Of a stretch of 64,000 nt of DNA, positions 11,301 to 23,813 are shown piece after piece (within the stretch, counting starts at the first letter, position 1; the number at the start of each line of letters is the position of its first letter). The notes beneath the pieces were generated by a model that ran no database searches, was not told the DNA's origin, and worked only from the letters and a program-made list of their open reading frames with translations. This DNA comes from Atherix ibis (lineage: Eukaryota > Arthropoda > Insecta > Diptera > Athericidae). Location: contig OY282605.1 of the NCBI GenBank assembly GCA_958298945.1, positions 3,619,811 through 3,683,810 on the forward strand, written 5' to 3'. The translations under genes were made by a program, and so were the position numbers.

Positions 11301-12640
11301 AAACTCAACGGACGTGGGAGAAAAAAAAATTGCATACTAAATGGAACCGTAAACAAACAAAATTGTCGCTTCTAGGATACTGAAAACCCTAAATTATTGA
11401 AAATGTATTTCTTAACGACATTTTGTTCATCTCGAACATGCTCGATCAAAGGGTAGATGTTCGTTCAACATGTTCCAGCATATATAAAATTGCTCGAGCC
11501 GAAAAAATTGACAATTTTCCCTAAAATACAAGCATATTTCGAAAAAAGTAATCACAGCTTAAAGAGTACAATTAATTTATTTAAAAAAAATTCTAATTAC
11601 AATTTATTTCAATTAGAATTTAATTTATTTAATTGCAAAATTTTAAAATTTTTTATTATCAACAAAATAAATGTAAAAATCAACTCCGGGCATAGAAATT
11701 TTTAATCTTTTAAAACTGCACCCTGTTTTATTGGATTCCTATATTAAAATTTATGTATGTGTTTGGTGATTACCCTATCTGAAAAGCTTCATTATTGTAT
11801 TGTGTTTGCATTTATATTTCTTATTATTTATTATAATGAATGTGTTTGGATAAACCCACATACACAGAACCATGAACATTGTCAGCAAAATACAAGCAAT
11901 TTTTAACAATATTTGTACGATAAAAAATATTATTTTTGATTTATTCGATTTAATCAGTGTTTTTTTTTCTTCAAAGAAAAACAAACAGAACAAAACGTAG
12001 ACATTTAATTTAGCTTCAAGCATATCAGATAGAAAAGGAAGTGCTGATAAAAATTAACAAATAAAGAGAAAACCCATCAAATCATATAAAGAAAAGAAGG
12101 AGAAATAATATGGCACCAGTCATTGTAAGAACGTTGTTCGATTAAAATAATAAATAAATATTAAAAATATGATAGCAGAAAAAACTTTTTTTGTTTATCT
12201 AATTAAAATCAATAATAATTAAAAAGTCTTTCTTTATTTGTGTTTTTATTGATTGATTAAAATTTATCAATTTTCAGTATAAATTTTTCCTACATTGAAT
12301 TTGTTAAATAACAAAAAGTTACGAAGAAAGCGCTTTTTTTTAACGATAAGTTTGATAACATAATAATAGAAGGTAAAGTATGTACTTAATAATAATAATA
12401 ATAATAATATAAGGAGGGTAGAGCAAGGGGCACATAGTCTAAAAACCACTTTGACCAATGATGTAGGGTATTTTAGTTCCCAAAATGAAAATAGATGGCT
12501 TAGCGGGTTCGTTGGTTATGTTGAAGAGTCATATTTTTGTCAGTATTGTTCATGTGTGAATAAACTCAGTTTTTATTGTTTATGTGTGAGTAAACTCTAT
12601 ATTGTTTTTGACTATTTTGAGGTTATATTTTACTGCTGTC
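11301..12640. other. AT-rich intergenic DNA with a short AAT microsatellite
   Basis: No gene recognised. An AAT trinucleotide run lies at about 12388-12410. The frame at 12451-12645 contains a duplicated TCATGTGTGAATAAACTC / TTATGTGTGAGTAAACTC and has no known domain. Confidence 0.5.
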
Positions 12641-12940
12641 AGTAAATTTTCCGTTCCATTGAGCATCTACTACGAAGTACTGCTCAGTAGCAAAATTGGT
12701 CCAATGGAAGACAGCTATTATATTGGTTGGTAGTCGTTAAATCTCGTACGGATCAGGGAATTCCCAAACCAAGATGCCGTAGTCTCTGGCGGGCAATAGC
12801 ATTGCAATCGCAGAATAGATGCTCCGATGTTTCATTCTCTTTGGAGCACAAACGACAGATTGTTATGATGATATTTTAACATACAATGACTAGTGAGTAG
12901 CCTTAGATCTGGTTTGTTAAGTTTAAGGACCTCTACTTTT

Positions 12941-13061
12941 TTTTAGAAAAGGCGATGAATTTTTAGAGTGATTCATGCCCGGGGAATTACTCCAAGAAAC
13001 CCTATTTTTTAGAAAAGGCGATGAATTTTTTAGAGTGATTCATGCCCGGGGAATTACTCCA
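12941..13061. repeat. Tandem duplication inside the RNase H LINE
   Basis: The stretch TTTTAGAAAAGGCGATGAAT...GGGGAATTACTCCA occurs at 12941-12994 and again at 13007-13061, nearly identical, with a 12-base spacer. Confidence 0.9.
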
Positions 13062-13381
13062 CTGTGAGCTTTTAACCCCGCGTTCCGTCGAGTCTATAAT
13101 GGAACCCAGGTGGCGTTTCGTATAGCCACAGAAGGGTTCTGGTCTGATAAACGGAGTATTTGTTCCGTCACTCTCATGACAAAGATACTTTGTTGTGTAT
13201 CTAGCCAGTTGATTTGCGACTGTAACGATATTCTAAACTACCTTGGATTGTACAACAGATGAGACAAGAGCTTTTAATAGAGCTTGGCTATATGAAATGA
13301 TGTAGATCTTTGCGTTATGTAGGTTCCTTCTGATACCCTCTCTAGTACAAAGCTCTATGCCATGTATTTCTGCCTGAAAAC

Positions 13382-13437
13382 TTTACCAAGGACCTTAGAT
13401 AGACGGTAATTTACCAAGGACCTTAGATAGACGGTAA
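13382..13437. repeat. Perfect 28-bp tandem duplication
   Basis: A 28-bp unit beginning TTTACCAAGGACCTTAGATA occurs at 13382-13409 and immediately again at 13410-13437 with no mismatch. Because 28 is not a multiple of three, it shifts the RNase H frame. Confidence 0.95.
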
Positions 13438-13960
13438 AAAACACCCACATTCGCTTTAGAATCGTCTGTATAAAAAAGGGAACCTTCTTCGAGTGACACC
13501 TTATCCAATTCCCCTCACCCCCAATCCATCCATTCAATCAAGTTAAACGATTCCTGAGAACTACTTTGAAAAACTGGTTTAACTTAAGTTTTTTCGGCAT
13601 TGCGTCCGACAGAGAGTTGGCTTCCTGGATTTCTTTTAGGTCTGAAACAACCTTAAGATATCCAAACAAATAGGTTGCCTGGTATAAAGGTTTTGGAATG
13701 TCCAAAACCTGAGAGTTCCTTTACCCGATTCCTTTTTAATATGCACATGCAAAGATAGCAGGTCTAAAAACAACACTTCTGAAGCTGTTGGGGGGCAAGT
13801 TCTTCAAATTTTACGAAGGGTTAATTGGGTAGTACGTTGTTCAGCCTAAGGTCACCAAACGGAAGCCACGTTTTTTTGGTTGAAACTATAATTTTTTGGT
13901 TACAGACCTCAGGTTTTACAAATGAGCCTACATGACCGACCTAAATGGATCTAGTTGCTC

Positions 13961-14820
13961 TATCAGTATTATCAATCGATCTCTCCTATTACTTGATTTA
14001 CGAAACAAGTTTGCACATTTTGGAAGCGTTGTTCTGGCGCAAGCCTATTCATGGCGAAATGGCAAATCACGCTGAGCACAATCAGCTGTCGCTATAAAAA
14101 GTGTTGCCAATTCGGGGAAAAAAATTTTTTGGCGACTTTATTGGTCGTATGGAAAGTTATCTAAAAGAAACTTGTCTGTGATTAATAGGGCAGCGTATTG
14201 AGAATTTTGTCAGATTTTTTGGAAAATTAAAGAAGGGACTTGGAATATGTCAGTGATGGTGAACTGAGTGCCACATGATTGGCATAGAAGACGGTTGGTA
14301 TTGCCAAAAAGAAAATCATCCATCAGCGAAATAAGAACAGTATTTTTTATCTTTTTTATCCAATATTTTATTTATTTTAAGTTTTTACCTACAGTTTTTT
14401 TTTTTTTTAAAATATGTATTTATTTATTTAGTTCAGAGACTATTTATATAATAAAATTAATTTTAACAGTCAGATATTCAAATTATTCGATAAAAAATAA
14501 AAAATCTTTTTTTTTGTAAATTTAACTAAATTTAATTCACATTTTAATTCATTAGTTGGTTGGTTGGTTATTCATTAAATTTTTTGAGTCCATTGTGCAT
14601 TAACATATGGTGACCATTTCTCAATGAATAGTTTTGACTAATATTTACATAATTCATTTTATTAGTTAAGTTTTCCGGGTAATAAATTGTATTTACTTTT
14701 AAATACTAATATAAAAACTTAGCCACTTTCAAGAATTAAGCATTAACAATCTGGATGAATCTTTCTTTACTTTCAAAATTATTTAAAAAAAACCTAGAAT
14801 TGTGCCTTGTGGTATTCCTA
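13961..14820. other. No gene recognised
   Basis: Positions 13960-14330 have mixed composition and may be more transposon debris, but I could not match a domain. From 14330 the sequence is AT-rich with a poly-T run at 14395-14408. Confidence 0.4.
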
Positions 14821-15027
14821 ATTTTTTATTTTTTATTTTTACAGATATGTACAATTAAAACATATTAAAAAGCAGATTTGCATAATAGTATTAATGAACG
14901 TAAAAGGTTATGGAGAGTAAATATCCATTGAAGTTAGTATTTTAATAAATCAGGCGATCAGTGATGTTTAAATCTTCGATGTGTTTTTCTAGTTCTTGAG
15001 CAAAAATAATTAGTATGATTGGAGATA

Positions 15028-15912
15028 CGATGGTCATTCAACAAGTACTTAGCCTCACCGCCCGATGGAACTGCTGTCACAAAAGAAATTTACCATCGTG
15101 CAGTACATTCTTTTAGTAGCCTACTGTCAAAGTTTCAGTCGATTCCCTTCATTAGTTTTGTTTTCAGAGCCTTTGAAAGCGAGCGTGTCGGTCGGTTGCA
15201 CAAAAATGGAAAAAGAACAATATCGTTCGGTGATTAGATTCTTGTTTTTGGAAGGAAAAACGCGCAGCGAAATCAAAGATCGCTTGAATGCTGTGTATGG
15301 TGACTCTTCTCCTTCGATGGCAACCGTCAAGAATTGGTTCAACGAGTTTGTTCGTGGCGGCACGTCGGTTTTTGATGAGCCACGCCCAGGTGCCCCAAAA
15401 ACGGCTGCTACGGAGGAAAACGTTAAAAAAGTCCACGATCTCGTGTTGGCAGACCGTCGATTGAAGGTTCACGAGATAGCTGAGACTGTCGGCATCGCAG
15501 TAGGAACGGTGCATCATATTCTACACGAAGAACTGGGCATGAAAAAGCTGTCGGCGCGATGGGTGCCGCGTTTGCTCACACCGGAAAACAAGCACCTCCG
15601 CTGTCGCCATGGCCAAATTGGTCGAATTGCGCTACGAATTGCTGCCCCATCCACCGTACTCTCCAGATTTGGCGCCCTGTGACTACTTTTTGTTTCCTAA
15701 CCTGAAAAAATCTCTCGCCGGGAATAGATTTGGGTCGAATGAGGAGGTCATTGTCGCCACGGAGGCCTATTTTGCTTATAGGTTAAAAAAGTTAGAGCAT
15801 CGCTGGGCCAAGTGTATCGAGCTTGAAGCAGATTATGTGGAAAAATAAATTGCCACCTTTCCAAAATTTTCGTTTTTCTTTTGTAGGCTAAGTACTTGTT
15901 GAATGACCCTCG
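15028..15912 (+). mobile_element. Mariner, irritans-like, internally deleted, with ITRs and TA target duplication
   Basis: Both ends carry the inverted repeat GGTCATTCAACAAGTACTTA (15032 onward; complementary copy ending at about 15909), preceded by CGA at the left and followed by TCG at the right. TA dinucleotides at 15026-15027 and 15913-15914 are the expected target duplication. Inside is a transposase gene with a large deletion. At about 885 bp it is shorter than the usual 1.25-1.3 kb. It lies within the Jockey-type LINE copy. Confidence 0.95.
15206..15848 (+). pseudogene. Mariner transposase with central deletion
   Basis: The likely start is ATG at 15206 (MEKEQYRSVIRFLFLEGKT). The N-terminal HTH pair is intact (EIKDRLNAVYGD, ATVKNWFNEFVRGG, RPGAP linker, HEIAETVGIAVGTVHHIL) and runs into ARWVPRLLTPENKHLRC. 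At about 15605 it is joined out of frame to the C-terminal part (LLPHPPYSPDLAPCDYFLFP) at 15635-15848, ending YVEK and TAA. The first two catalytic acids (TGDE and HxDN regions) are deleted and only the third Asp, in LAPCD, remains, so the protein cannot catalyse transposition. The C-terminal text is closest to irritans-type mariners in my memory of the family. Confidence 0.85.
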
Positions 15913-16094
15913 TAAGGTAATAGAATGTTTTATAAAGAGACACAGCCACATCAAAAACAAATGGGACTTCAATGATAATAATCAATAACCGCACTGCGAA
16001 CATAAAAGGAGGCGTCGATACAATTATTGTGCGTAGTATTTTCTATTGAAGGGATTGAATTTGATAGGAATTGGAAGGTTTAGTAGAGCCTCAG

Positions 16095-16239
16095 AGTTCT
16101 AGTCCGTAAGTCCAGATGGGTTTCGGTAGGAGTTTTAGTCCGTAAGTCCAGATGGGTTTTCGGTAGGAGTTTTAGTCCGTACGTTCAGATGGGTTTCAGT
16201 AGGAGTTCTAGTCCGTAAGTCCAGATGGGTTTGTCTAGA
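16095..16239. repeat. Four tandem copies of a 36-bp piece of LINE coding sequence
   Basis: The unit AGTTCTAGTCCGTAAGTCCA... begins at 16095, 16131, 16168 and 16204 (periods 36, 37, 36). On the minus strand each copy encodes PKPIWTYGLEL, a single motif in the related LINE at 43150-43120. The array is therefore a local expansion of retroelement coding sequence, not an unrelated minisatellite. Confidence 0.9.
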
Positions 16240-16744
16240 AGTCGAAGTAAATGTAGGTATTGTCTTTTTAATTCTTGTTTTTTAAGTATTGTATGTTGAT
16301 TCCGTGTCAAGCGGTTGTCCTAGGTACCAAACTTCGGTATGTTGTGGTATTTCGTTGCCATTAAGGTATATGGGAGGATTGATTTTTAAAAATTACGATA
16401 TTTTGTTCAAAATACTTTCCGAATTGATTTCATACTTTCCCAATATTTTAGATTCAATAGAAATAAAAGATTTTTATTCTAATTTTTATTAAATTTATTT
16501 TCCTATGCAATTGTATTTTTTTTTTTTAAGAATTTCCTATTAACATTTTTAGTATAAATTTTTTTTACCAAAAATTTTTCAACGAATTTTTATTATTAAA
16601 TAAGATTTGTTTGTAAGATCACTGTAACGTATTTTACGAGTAGTACCTACATCATAGCGCCAAGACGATGAGATCATAAAGGAAATTTTTAGTGTGCAAG
16701 TTAATCGGAGTTTCCTAGTTGTTGTTAATTAACACTACGAGGCC

Positions 16745-16930
16745 TGATGCTGATTTTGGTCGTAAATGGGCAAAAACCGAAGACGAGCCAAAACACGTGC
16801 AAGCAAAAAGCAGCTGTCAAAAATGAACTGAACATTCAAAATGGCCGAACTTGTCGGCATAAGTGAGAGACATGAGTACCAACACAACGCCACAAAAAAG
16901 TCTGGAGTACCAACATAACGCCAATCATGG
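16745..16930 (-). mobile_element. Mariner 5'-end fragment, solo
   Basis: This is the 5' end of the mariner family found at 31565-31718, 41437-41616 and 53440-53606, in minus orientation: GACGAGCCAAAACACGTGC, then AAATGGCCGAACTTGTCGGC and GAGAGACATGAGTACCAAC. It breaks at about 16900, where the GAGTACCAACATAACGCCA segment is repeated, and the terminal inverted repeat is missing. No catalytic region is present. Confidence 0.7.
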
Positions 16931-19900
16931 AGAATTAAAGATTTAACTTAGAAAAAAATATGATCGAACGATCTAAAATGTGAGCAATCTTATTAGATTA
17001 GCAATTTTTGGGTAAGGTGACACACCATTTTTTTTAACTTAAAATAAAAACAACTGTTCCTTGACTATCGCAGGGTGGTGAAATGGATTTTCTTTAAAAA
17101 AAAATTTACCTTCATTTTTTCGTAAAAAAGTTATTTTAATATAATATATTTACTATTTGAAAAATATTTAAACTGTTCTGTTTAAGTATAAATAAAATTG
17201 TTCATTTTTCTTCTCGTGAAAAAACTACTGTTGTAAGGTTTCTATTTAATATAAATTCTGTTTAAACAAATACCAACAAAATTGTACATTTGTATTTGAT
17301 AATATTTCAAAATATTTATTTATATACTTTTTTTAATAGAAAAACTAATAAAATTGTATTTTAAATGAAGAGAAACTTCCGTAACCAAAGTGAATGTAAA
17401 CGGAAAAACGATTATTTGAAAAACTTGTTGAACTGCATGTGCACGCACTGCACTGCTGGCTCTGAATTGGTTTTCAGTTTGGATTCGAATTATTTTCGGA
17501 GCAATTTCTCTTTTCTTCTTTATTCGAAAATAATTCAAAAATGCCAAGAAAATAAAATTCACCAATATTTTCATAAAATTTATTCAATCTTAATATGAAC
17601 GTAAATGTATGCGCTCATATAAATGTGATCTTAGGCATTTTTTTTTTATTGACTGTATAGTCATATATGCATTTACAACACCAACGATAAGATGAAAAAT
17701 AAATACAATGACAAAAAAATAACCAAATAAAAACCAAGTTAACAAAGTCAAAATTGCACATGCAACTAACTATCGCCATGACAGAGAATAATTATTTATG
17801 CATTTTTATATATGGTATACAAACACAATTAATCTTATTCTTTTTATTACTTACCGTTTTCTGCAACTTGAATAATCTTATTTTTCTTGTTTCGTCAATT
17901 TCTTGAATTTTTACTGGTTTCTTCTTTTTTTTTGTTGATGCTTTGTTTTTTTTTAAATTTGTTGCAATTTCTCAAGTAATGCAGTGGCCGTATTTTTTTT
18001 TCTCGGTTAAATTATTTAAAAAAATATATATATTTTATTTTATATTTATTAGTGCTTGTTTTGAAACGACGTTTAAAATTGGTGATAAAAAGATATTTTT
18101 GTCTTTTTCTTTTAGGATTATCATCACTCACCACTTTATGAGGTTTTCTTTCGTACGTGAAGACTTTTTTTTGTTGCCGCGTTATTTATTCAATTTTATA
18201 GCACACTAATTTCTGGTGGTGCGAATCAAGTTGAAATTCAACAAAGACCACAACCACGAATACCCACAAATGCACATGCACAATCGGCGGATGTACAAAA
18301 TTTTTTCCTCACCTTTCTCTCTCGCCCTTTTTGCAATTTATTACTTATTTTCGTTTATGCTGAAAAATTCACCACTGCACATTTAAGATGCGTACGGTTG
18401 TCAAATGTTAAGTTGAAAAATTTCATATGCTGTGGTTGTTGTGTTGTGTTGAAATTTTCTCTTACAATTTTAAGCCGAAAATTTCGAATTTTCTTATATA
18501 AATTTACATTGGAAATGATGTTCACTTTAATTCTTTATATATATATATTTATTTTTTATTTTTCATTTCAAACTGATATATTCCTTTTCCATTAATTACT
18601 GTAATTGATACAATTTATAAAATTTACATTTTTTTATTTTTTTTGGAAATTTATTACATTTTTACACAAAATTTTTTATATGATTTATTCTCATAATTTT
18701 CATCGTATTACACAGAACAATTTTGATTAAACTTGAAATTAATTTCCATGAACTTTTTTTTCAAAATCACTAAGAAATATATTAAAATTTTTATTCCATA
18801 TGAACATAAAATAAATACTATTAAAAGGTTTTTTTTTTTAAAATATTTCTTCATACAACCACCAACCATTTACTCATATAAAAATATACACACAAAAATA
18901 TTTAAAAAAAAAAATGGAACCAAATTTTGTAATTTTTCTTTAAATTTTACCAACAATCAGTCTGTTTTTTATTCACCACATTAACCAAAAGAATTTGGAT
19001 AATTTTATAAAATTTCCAAACATTTATTAAAATATTTTCAAAACAAACAAAATTCGTATAATTTTGTAATATATTTTTTTTTTAAATATTTAATTAATCT
19101 TTTTCATACAACAAATCAACGTTTTTCATATTGAATTTTATGCTTTAAGGATCAGAAATCTTTTTAAAAATATTATTTTCGAAATTTTTTTTTTATTTTT
19201 TGTAATAAAAAATCGAAAAAATCATATTCGAAATTTGTTTCTAAAACACATACTAATAAGATATGTACAATGCCAATGCATACATATCTGTGCATATGTG
19301 TTAAGATGGACAAGAAGAAATTTTCGAATATTAAAATGCGAAAATAACAGGAGTTCATAATTGCTGGGTTTACACATTGAAGGCCAATTGTAAATTTAAT
19401 AATGAATGGAAGAAATTTCTTTGAATATTTAGTGTAAGGACTTAAAATCTTTAGAAAAATATCCATTCATCAGGATACACACACACACAGGTCAATAAAA
19501 AATGAATGCACATTTATGCATTCAGGTGTGAAAATCAACCAAAAATTTTTAGTTTTATAAAATTGTACATTTCTTTATATTTTATAATAATACACTGGAA
19601 AGTGGAACGTTTAGCAGAAAGGATGTTTATTTTTCTTCACCTTCAAAGCAGTTACAATAAACTATCTGTGAATTATCACCAGATACACAATTCTAGCATC
19701 TCTCATCCCTTCGGATAATGTTAATTTTGTACGCGCACTTACACTATCTAAAATTCACCACTTTTCATTCAATCCCAATCGCGGATCCCATGTACCGAAA
19801 CCTAAACCTATACTCAAATCCAAACACAAAACAGAATCGAAATGTGTCAATGGGCAATGTCAGAGCACCCGGCCCGATCCGATCCGATCCGACAACGAAA

Positions 19901-22900
19901 AGAAGAAACATACTCGTGTCCGTGTGTTCTCGCTCGCTATGCGATGAGTTCCGATGAAAAGGAAAACCAAAAGAAATTCTGCTCATACAGCTGTTTATGT
20001 AGTTGTGGTTTTGATATAATCGATGTGTGTGCGTAACTGATATGGCCGCATATAGATACAATAGCATTATTAATGCTCTATAGTTTAAGAGATATATGAA
20101 TTCACTGTATTTATATTTTACATATTTTCAGAATATATAAAATTAAACAAAAAATTAAATTCCCCCCACAATGAAACGTTTTAAATATTCATTAATAAAT
20201 ATATAATAGTAAAAATTAAACAACAGTAAAACACTAAACAATTAATGTCCACAAGAGGTAATAATTGTTATTTTTCCGGAAATTATCAAATTATTATTCA
20301 CAATAATAAATATAGCTTGTGAAAAAGAAGATCTGAAAATGCCACAAAATTGAACCAAATGATTTAATGAATGAATTGTGAGAATGGCCATAGAAATTAA
20401 AAATGAACAAACACTTTTTGATAATAACAATTCCAGTAGATATAAAACACAAACAAAAGAATTAAAAACGATATTTTTTCTTTTAATAATATTGTCAAAA
20501 ATTTCTATATTATTTGAAATAGTGCGTCGTAGAAAGGACTTTCACTGCAGCGTAAGGAATACGAATTGGATATATGGTATTGACAGCGGGGAACTAGAAC
20601 TGACTGATATCGTTTATAACGCTGATACGAATACCACCGATTTAATGACCTTTTTTTTTTAGTACCTCCTTTTCTAGATACTAACAAGATCAATGATGAC
20701 GATATTATCAAATGTTTACCACTACCCGGTTTTTTATAACTGCGATAATCTGAACTGACCTCAATTGGGAAACTGCAAAACAAAAATCCTCTATGAACTT
20801 GACCGCAAGGCGCATATACACGATTTTACTGTAAAAGTCCGAACAGAACAATAACGACATATAACACAATTGGGCTAATTTGATTGAAAACAACTTTCAA
20901 TTCTAGGGCAATAAATGCGGATGATGATTTCTATTAAAAATAATGACACACTATCAAAAATTATAAAAATGCCCATTTGCGTTTCGGTTTCGTTTTTTTT
21001 AACTAAATGTCGTGTAAGGTAACGATGTAGATTGCAGCGGCAGCAGCTGAAGTAGAAGTAGCAGTAGCAGTATCAGTGGCAGCAACAGTAGCGACAACCG
21101 CAACGGCACTAGAACTCCGCTGCTGAGCATCATCAACCTACAAATAATAGGCAGAGAAGTGGCAGTAAAAATGATGCACAACACACAAACAACATCAGCT
21201 CTCTGACGGACTCAAATTCATTAAAATTTATTATTTCTCTGGCCAATGACGATGATAAAAACAACATGGTTTTTTCCCCTTTATTGCATTGTTGTTTGTT
21301 TTTTCGGTCGACTTTGTGGAAACTTAATTTAATCTCTCTCAAAGATAAAGGAAAAAAATGCCATTTTCGTATAATGCTACTACTGATAATTAACATATTT
21401 CAAAAGAAAGACTATTTTCAAAGGTTATTTTTCGTAGAAAATGTTGCGTTTTCTTTCCTCCTCTCAAATATTAAATTTTTAGCTCATATAAACCGCACGT
21501 ACGCATATACTAACAAATCGTTTCAGCACACACACACATCAAATAGGCATACAATTTATTTCATTATATATACCTACTAACTACATAAGCAAATGCCCGC
21601 CATATCGATATGCGCTCATATAATCAACACACACTTTCCATACAACAAACTTTCCAAGCGCCAATTATTTATATTGTAAATAAAAATCACAAACACAAAT
21701 GCCACCAACACAACAATAAGAAACGAAGAGCCTACCAATTGCACGCACATCACACGCTCGCACATACACTAAACGTATTCGTTCCTATAAACGAAAATAA
21801 TAACAATAAATATTTAAGAGAATAAAAAAAAAACCAAATCTTTCGCCGATTCAAAAATATTTGATTGGTAATTTTCTATTATACAAGTTATTTATAATTT
21901 TCAAATATGGAAATGATGCTGCTGGGGTGGTTTTATTCAATTTTTCGATTAATTTACCCGCCGGAATTAGGTAGAGTCGTCTCTCTAAACTGTCGTTCTC
22001 TCTATCTTCTCAAAAGCCACGCAAGTAATTCTTCTTATTCTGAATTCAAATCCAAATCGAAATTCAATTCCAAATACGCACGGACACACGGCACGTCACT
22101 ACACGGCACACGATTCAACGATATATAAGAACTTTAATGTTTACGAATTTCCGACCAACTATTTCAAAATGTTTTTTCAAATCTCCTCCATTTATTCTGA
22201 CAGTCGTCTGTATTTGCTTTCTGTTTTGCTGTGTGCCGCTCGTCTTCTTCTACCATAAACAAGTCGAAATTAAAACCGTGAGAACGCACACATCAACACA
22301 CCTGTTGGTTGGCTGGTTGATTTCGTTGGATCGTCACCATCATCGGGCTTCTATACAGACTCTCTATACGCTGAGAAGTGTTTTCGAAATTTGCCACATT
22401 CGATTTTCGAAACGGTAACCAATTTCTCCTCCAAACACATTTTCGCATACAACCGCTGCCAGCATATAAAAAATTGTAACGTGACTCAATTATATGAGCT
22501 AACTAACCCATATGCACGTTCGAACATAATACGACTGGCGGCTACGACTTTATAGAGTAAAATATGATAAACACACATGCATATATGCCCTCGTCCAATA
22601 CATAAAACGTATTTACTTATTTATCTATGCATACGAAATTCAAAAAAAAAATTTTTGTTTGTTTTCTATAAAAAAAAAAACATTCTTCACGTCCCTTTAC
22701 CAATTAAGTCACCATTTTGTTTAGCATATTTTCATTAATTTTTTTACTAAAAAAATATTCAGAGTTTTGATGGCCGCTGTAATTGAAAGAGTAGAAGAGA
22801 AATAAAAACAAAACTAATAAATATAAAAATTTCACTGTCATTTTAAATTCAGGTTTTTTTTTTCTGAGAAACTATTTGAAATAATTTATTTTCAATTATA

Positions 22901-23813
22901 ATATTACAAAATAGAATTTTGTTCTGTTGAAGAGTATATAAATGAAATTTCCAACTTTCAATTGGATATTTTAGACTTCAAATTTTTTTTCAGTTCGAAA
23001 AATTTCCTGTTTGCTTAAAGAGTAATCGAAAATTTGTTACGATTTAAACAGAAACAACAATGCACAATATTTTTCAGTCGCTATACTTCAATATTATGAA
23101 AAATAAACTTGCAAAATAACTGATAATGCCCCGCCGACCTCAATTGGAATTATACAATTCAAAAGGCCAGCCATATCTCAGCAACTGTAATTCATAAAAT
23201 TTAGGGGAAAATAAATGTAGAAGAAAAACAATTTTCGTTTAACTATATTGTTGTATATTGAATTTAATTTCTCTATTTTATTTTGACAATATATTGTATG
23301 TAAATACTATAAAAAAAAATCAAGTTTCTGTCTAAAATTTTTTTAATTTTTCATATTTTTGTTGTTGTTGAAAAATTGCATATATATTAAGCAAAAAAAA
23401 CCAGAACAAAATCAAATCGAGTATCTAAAACTGCATAACAGGCATATAATAATTACCTTCTTAAATTTATATTGTACAGATTAGAAAGAATTTGTTTTCT
23501 CAATTAATCCTAATCGTACACAAGAAAAAAAGTATTTTTTTATATAGATATATTACATGTACTCTTTGTTCTCTTCTATTTATCCTAATTTTAAATTATT
23601 ATTATTTATTTATTTGCAATAAAGTTTTTAGTTACGTACCGTAAGAATTTTGTATGAAGAAACATCTTTTATAGTGTGTATTTCCGTATGCTTGTTGAGT
23701 GAGTATAATTATTTTTTTTCTACTATAGCCGTAGTTGTGTATATGTCAATATTTGAGAAAATTAAAGAAATCAAATTGAAAAGAGAACAAATTGAATGCA
23801 ATGTTGCATATGG
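16931..23813. other. About 6.9 kb without a recognised gene
   Basis: Mostly AT-rich. Stretches of mixed composition at about 18190-18420, 19690-20040, 20990-21240 and 21950-22440 could be promoters, untranslated exons or enhancer DNA, but I see no frame with homology or paired splice sites. A GATCC run lies at about 19874-19891 (CGATCCGATCCGATCCG). At 21040-21120 degenerate GCAGTAGCAG repeats occur. Position 17850-17875, read on the minus strand, contains a good donor-like ACG|GTAAGTAATA with no coding frame before it. Confidence 0.45.

Larger units (their letters stand above)
12645..13960 (-). mobile_element. Non-LTR retrotransposon fragment with RNase H, I/Jockey-like superfamily
   Basis: On the minus strand, interrupted frames give the C-terminal half of a LINE ORF2. 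They run in the expected order: a weak reverse-transcriptase tail (about 13900-13560), an RNase H start FYTDDSKANVGVFY (about 13480-13430), QAEIHGIELC (about 13360), YSQALLKAL (about 13280), PEPFCGYTKRHL (about 13150), and a Cys/His cluster ICRLCSKENETSEHLFCDC (about 12850-12795). Stops and shifts lie between the pieces. Two short tandem duplications (12941-13061 and 13382-13437) further disrupt it. It cannot be functional. Confidence 0.75.
14825..16380 (-). mobile_element. Jockey-type LINE, 5'-truncated, split by a mariner
   Basis: On the minus strand, 16378-16290 gives IYLNGNEIPQHTEVWYLG and 16240-16095 gives repeated PIWTYGLEL, motifs of the region downstream of the Jockey reverse-transcriptase catalytic box. 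The region 16080-15915 and, beyond the mariner, 15025-14930 matches the C-terminal end and 3' UTR of the second copy at 42690-43705. A T-rich stretch at 14825-14843 would be its poly-A tail. The 5' truncation near 16380 is typical of LINE insertion. The mariner at 15028-15912 interrupts it with a TA duplication, so it is the younger insertion. Confidence 0.75.

Noticed and set aside
15164..15517. 117-residue minus-strand frame
   Set aside because: Antisense of the mariner transposase N-terminus.
17943..18209. 88-residue Phe-rich frame resembling membrane segments
   Set aside because: Composition is that of AT-rich DNA read in one frame; no start context or homology recognised.
19765..20067. 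100-residue minus-strand frame with mixed composition
   Set aside because: It runs through a GATCC repeat, shows no domain and is not supported by splice sites.
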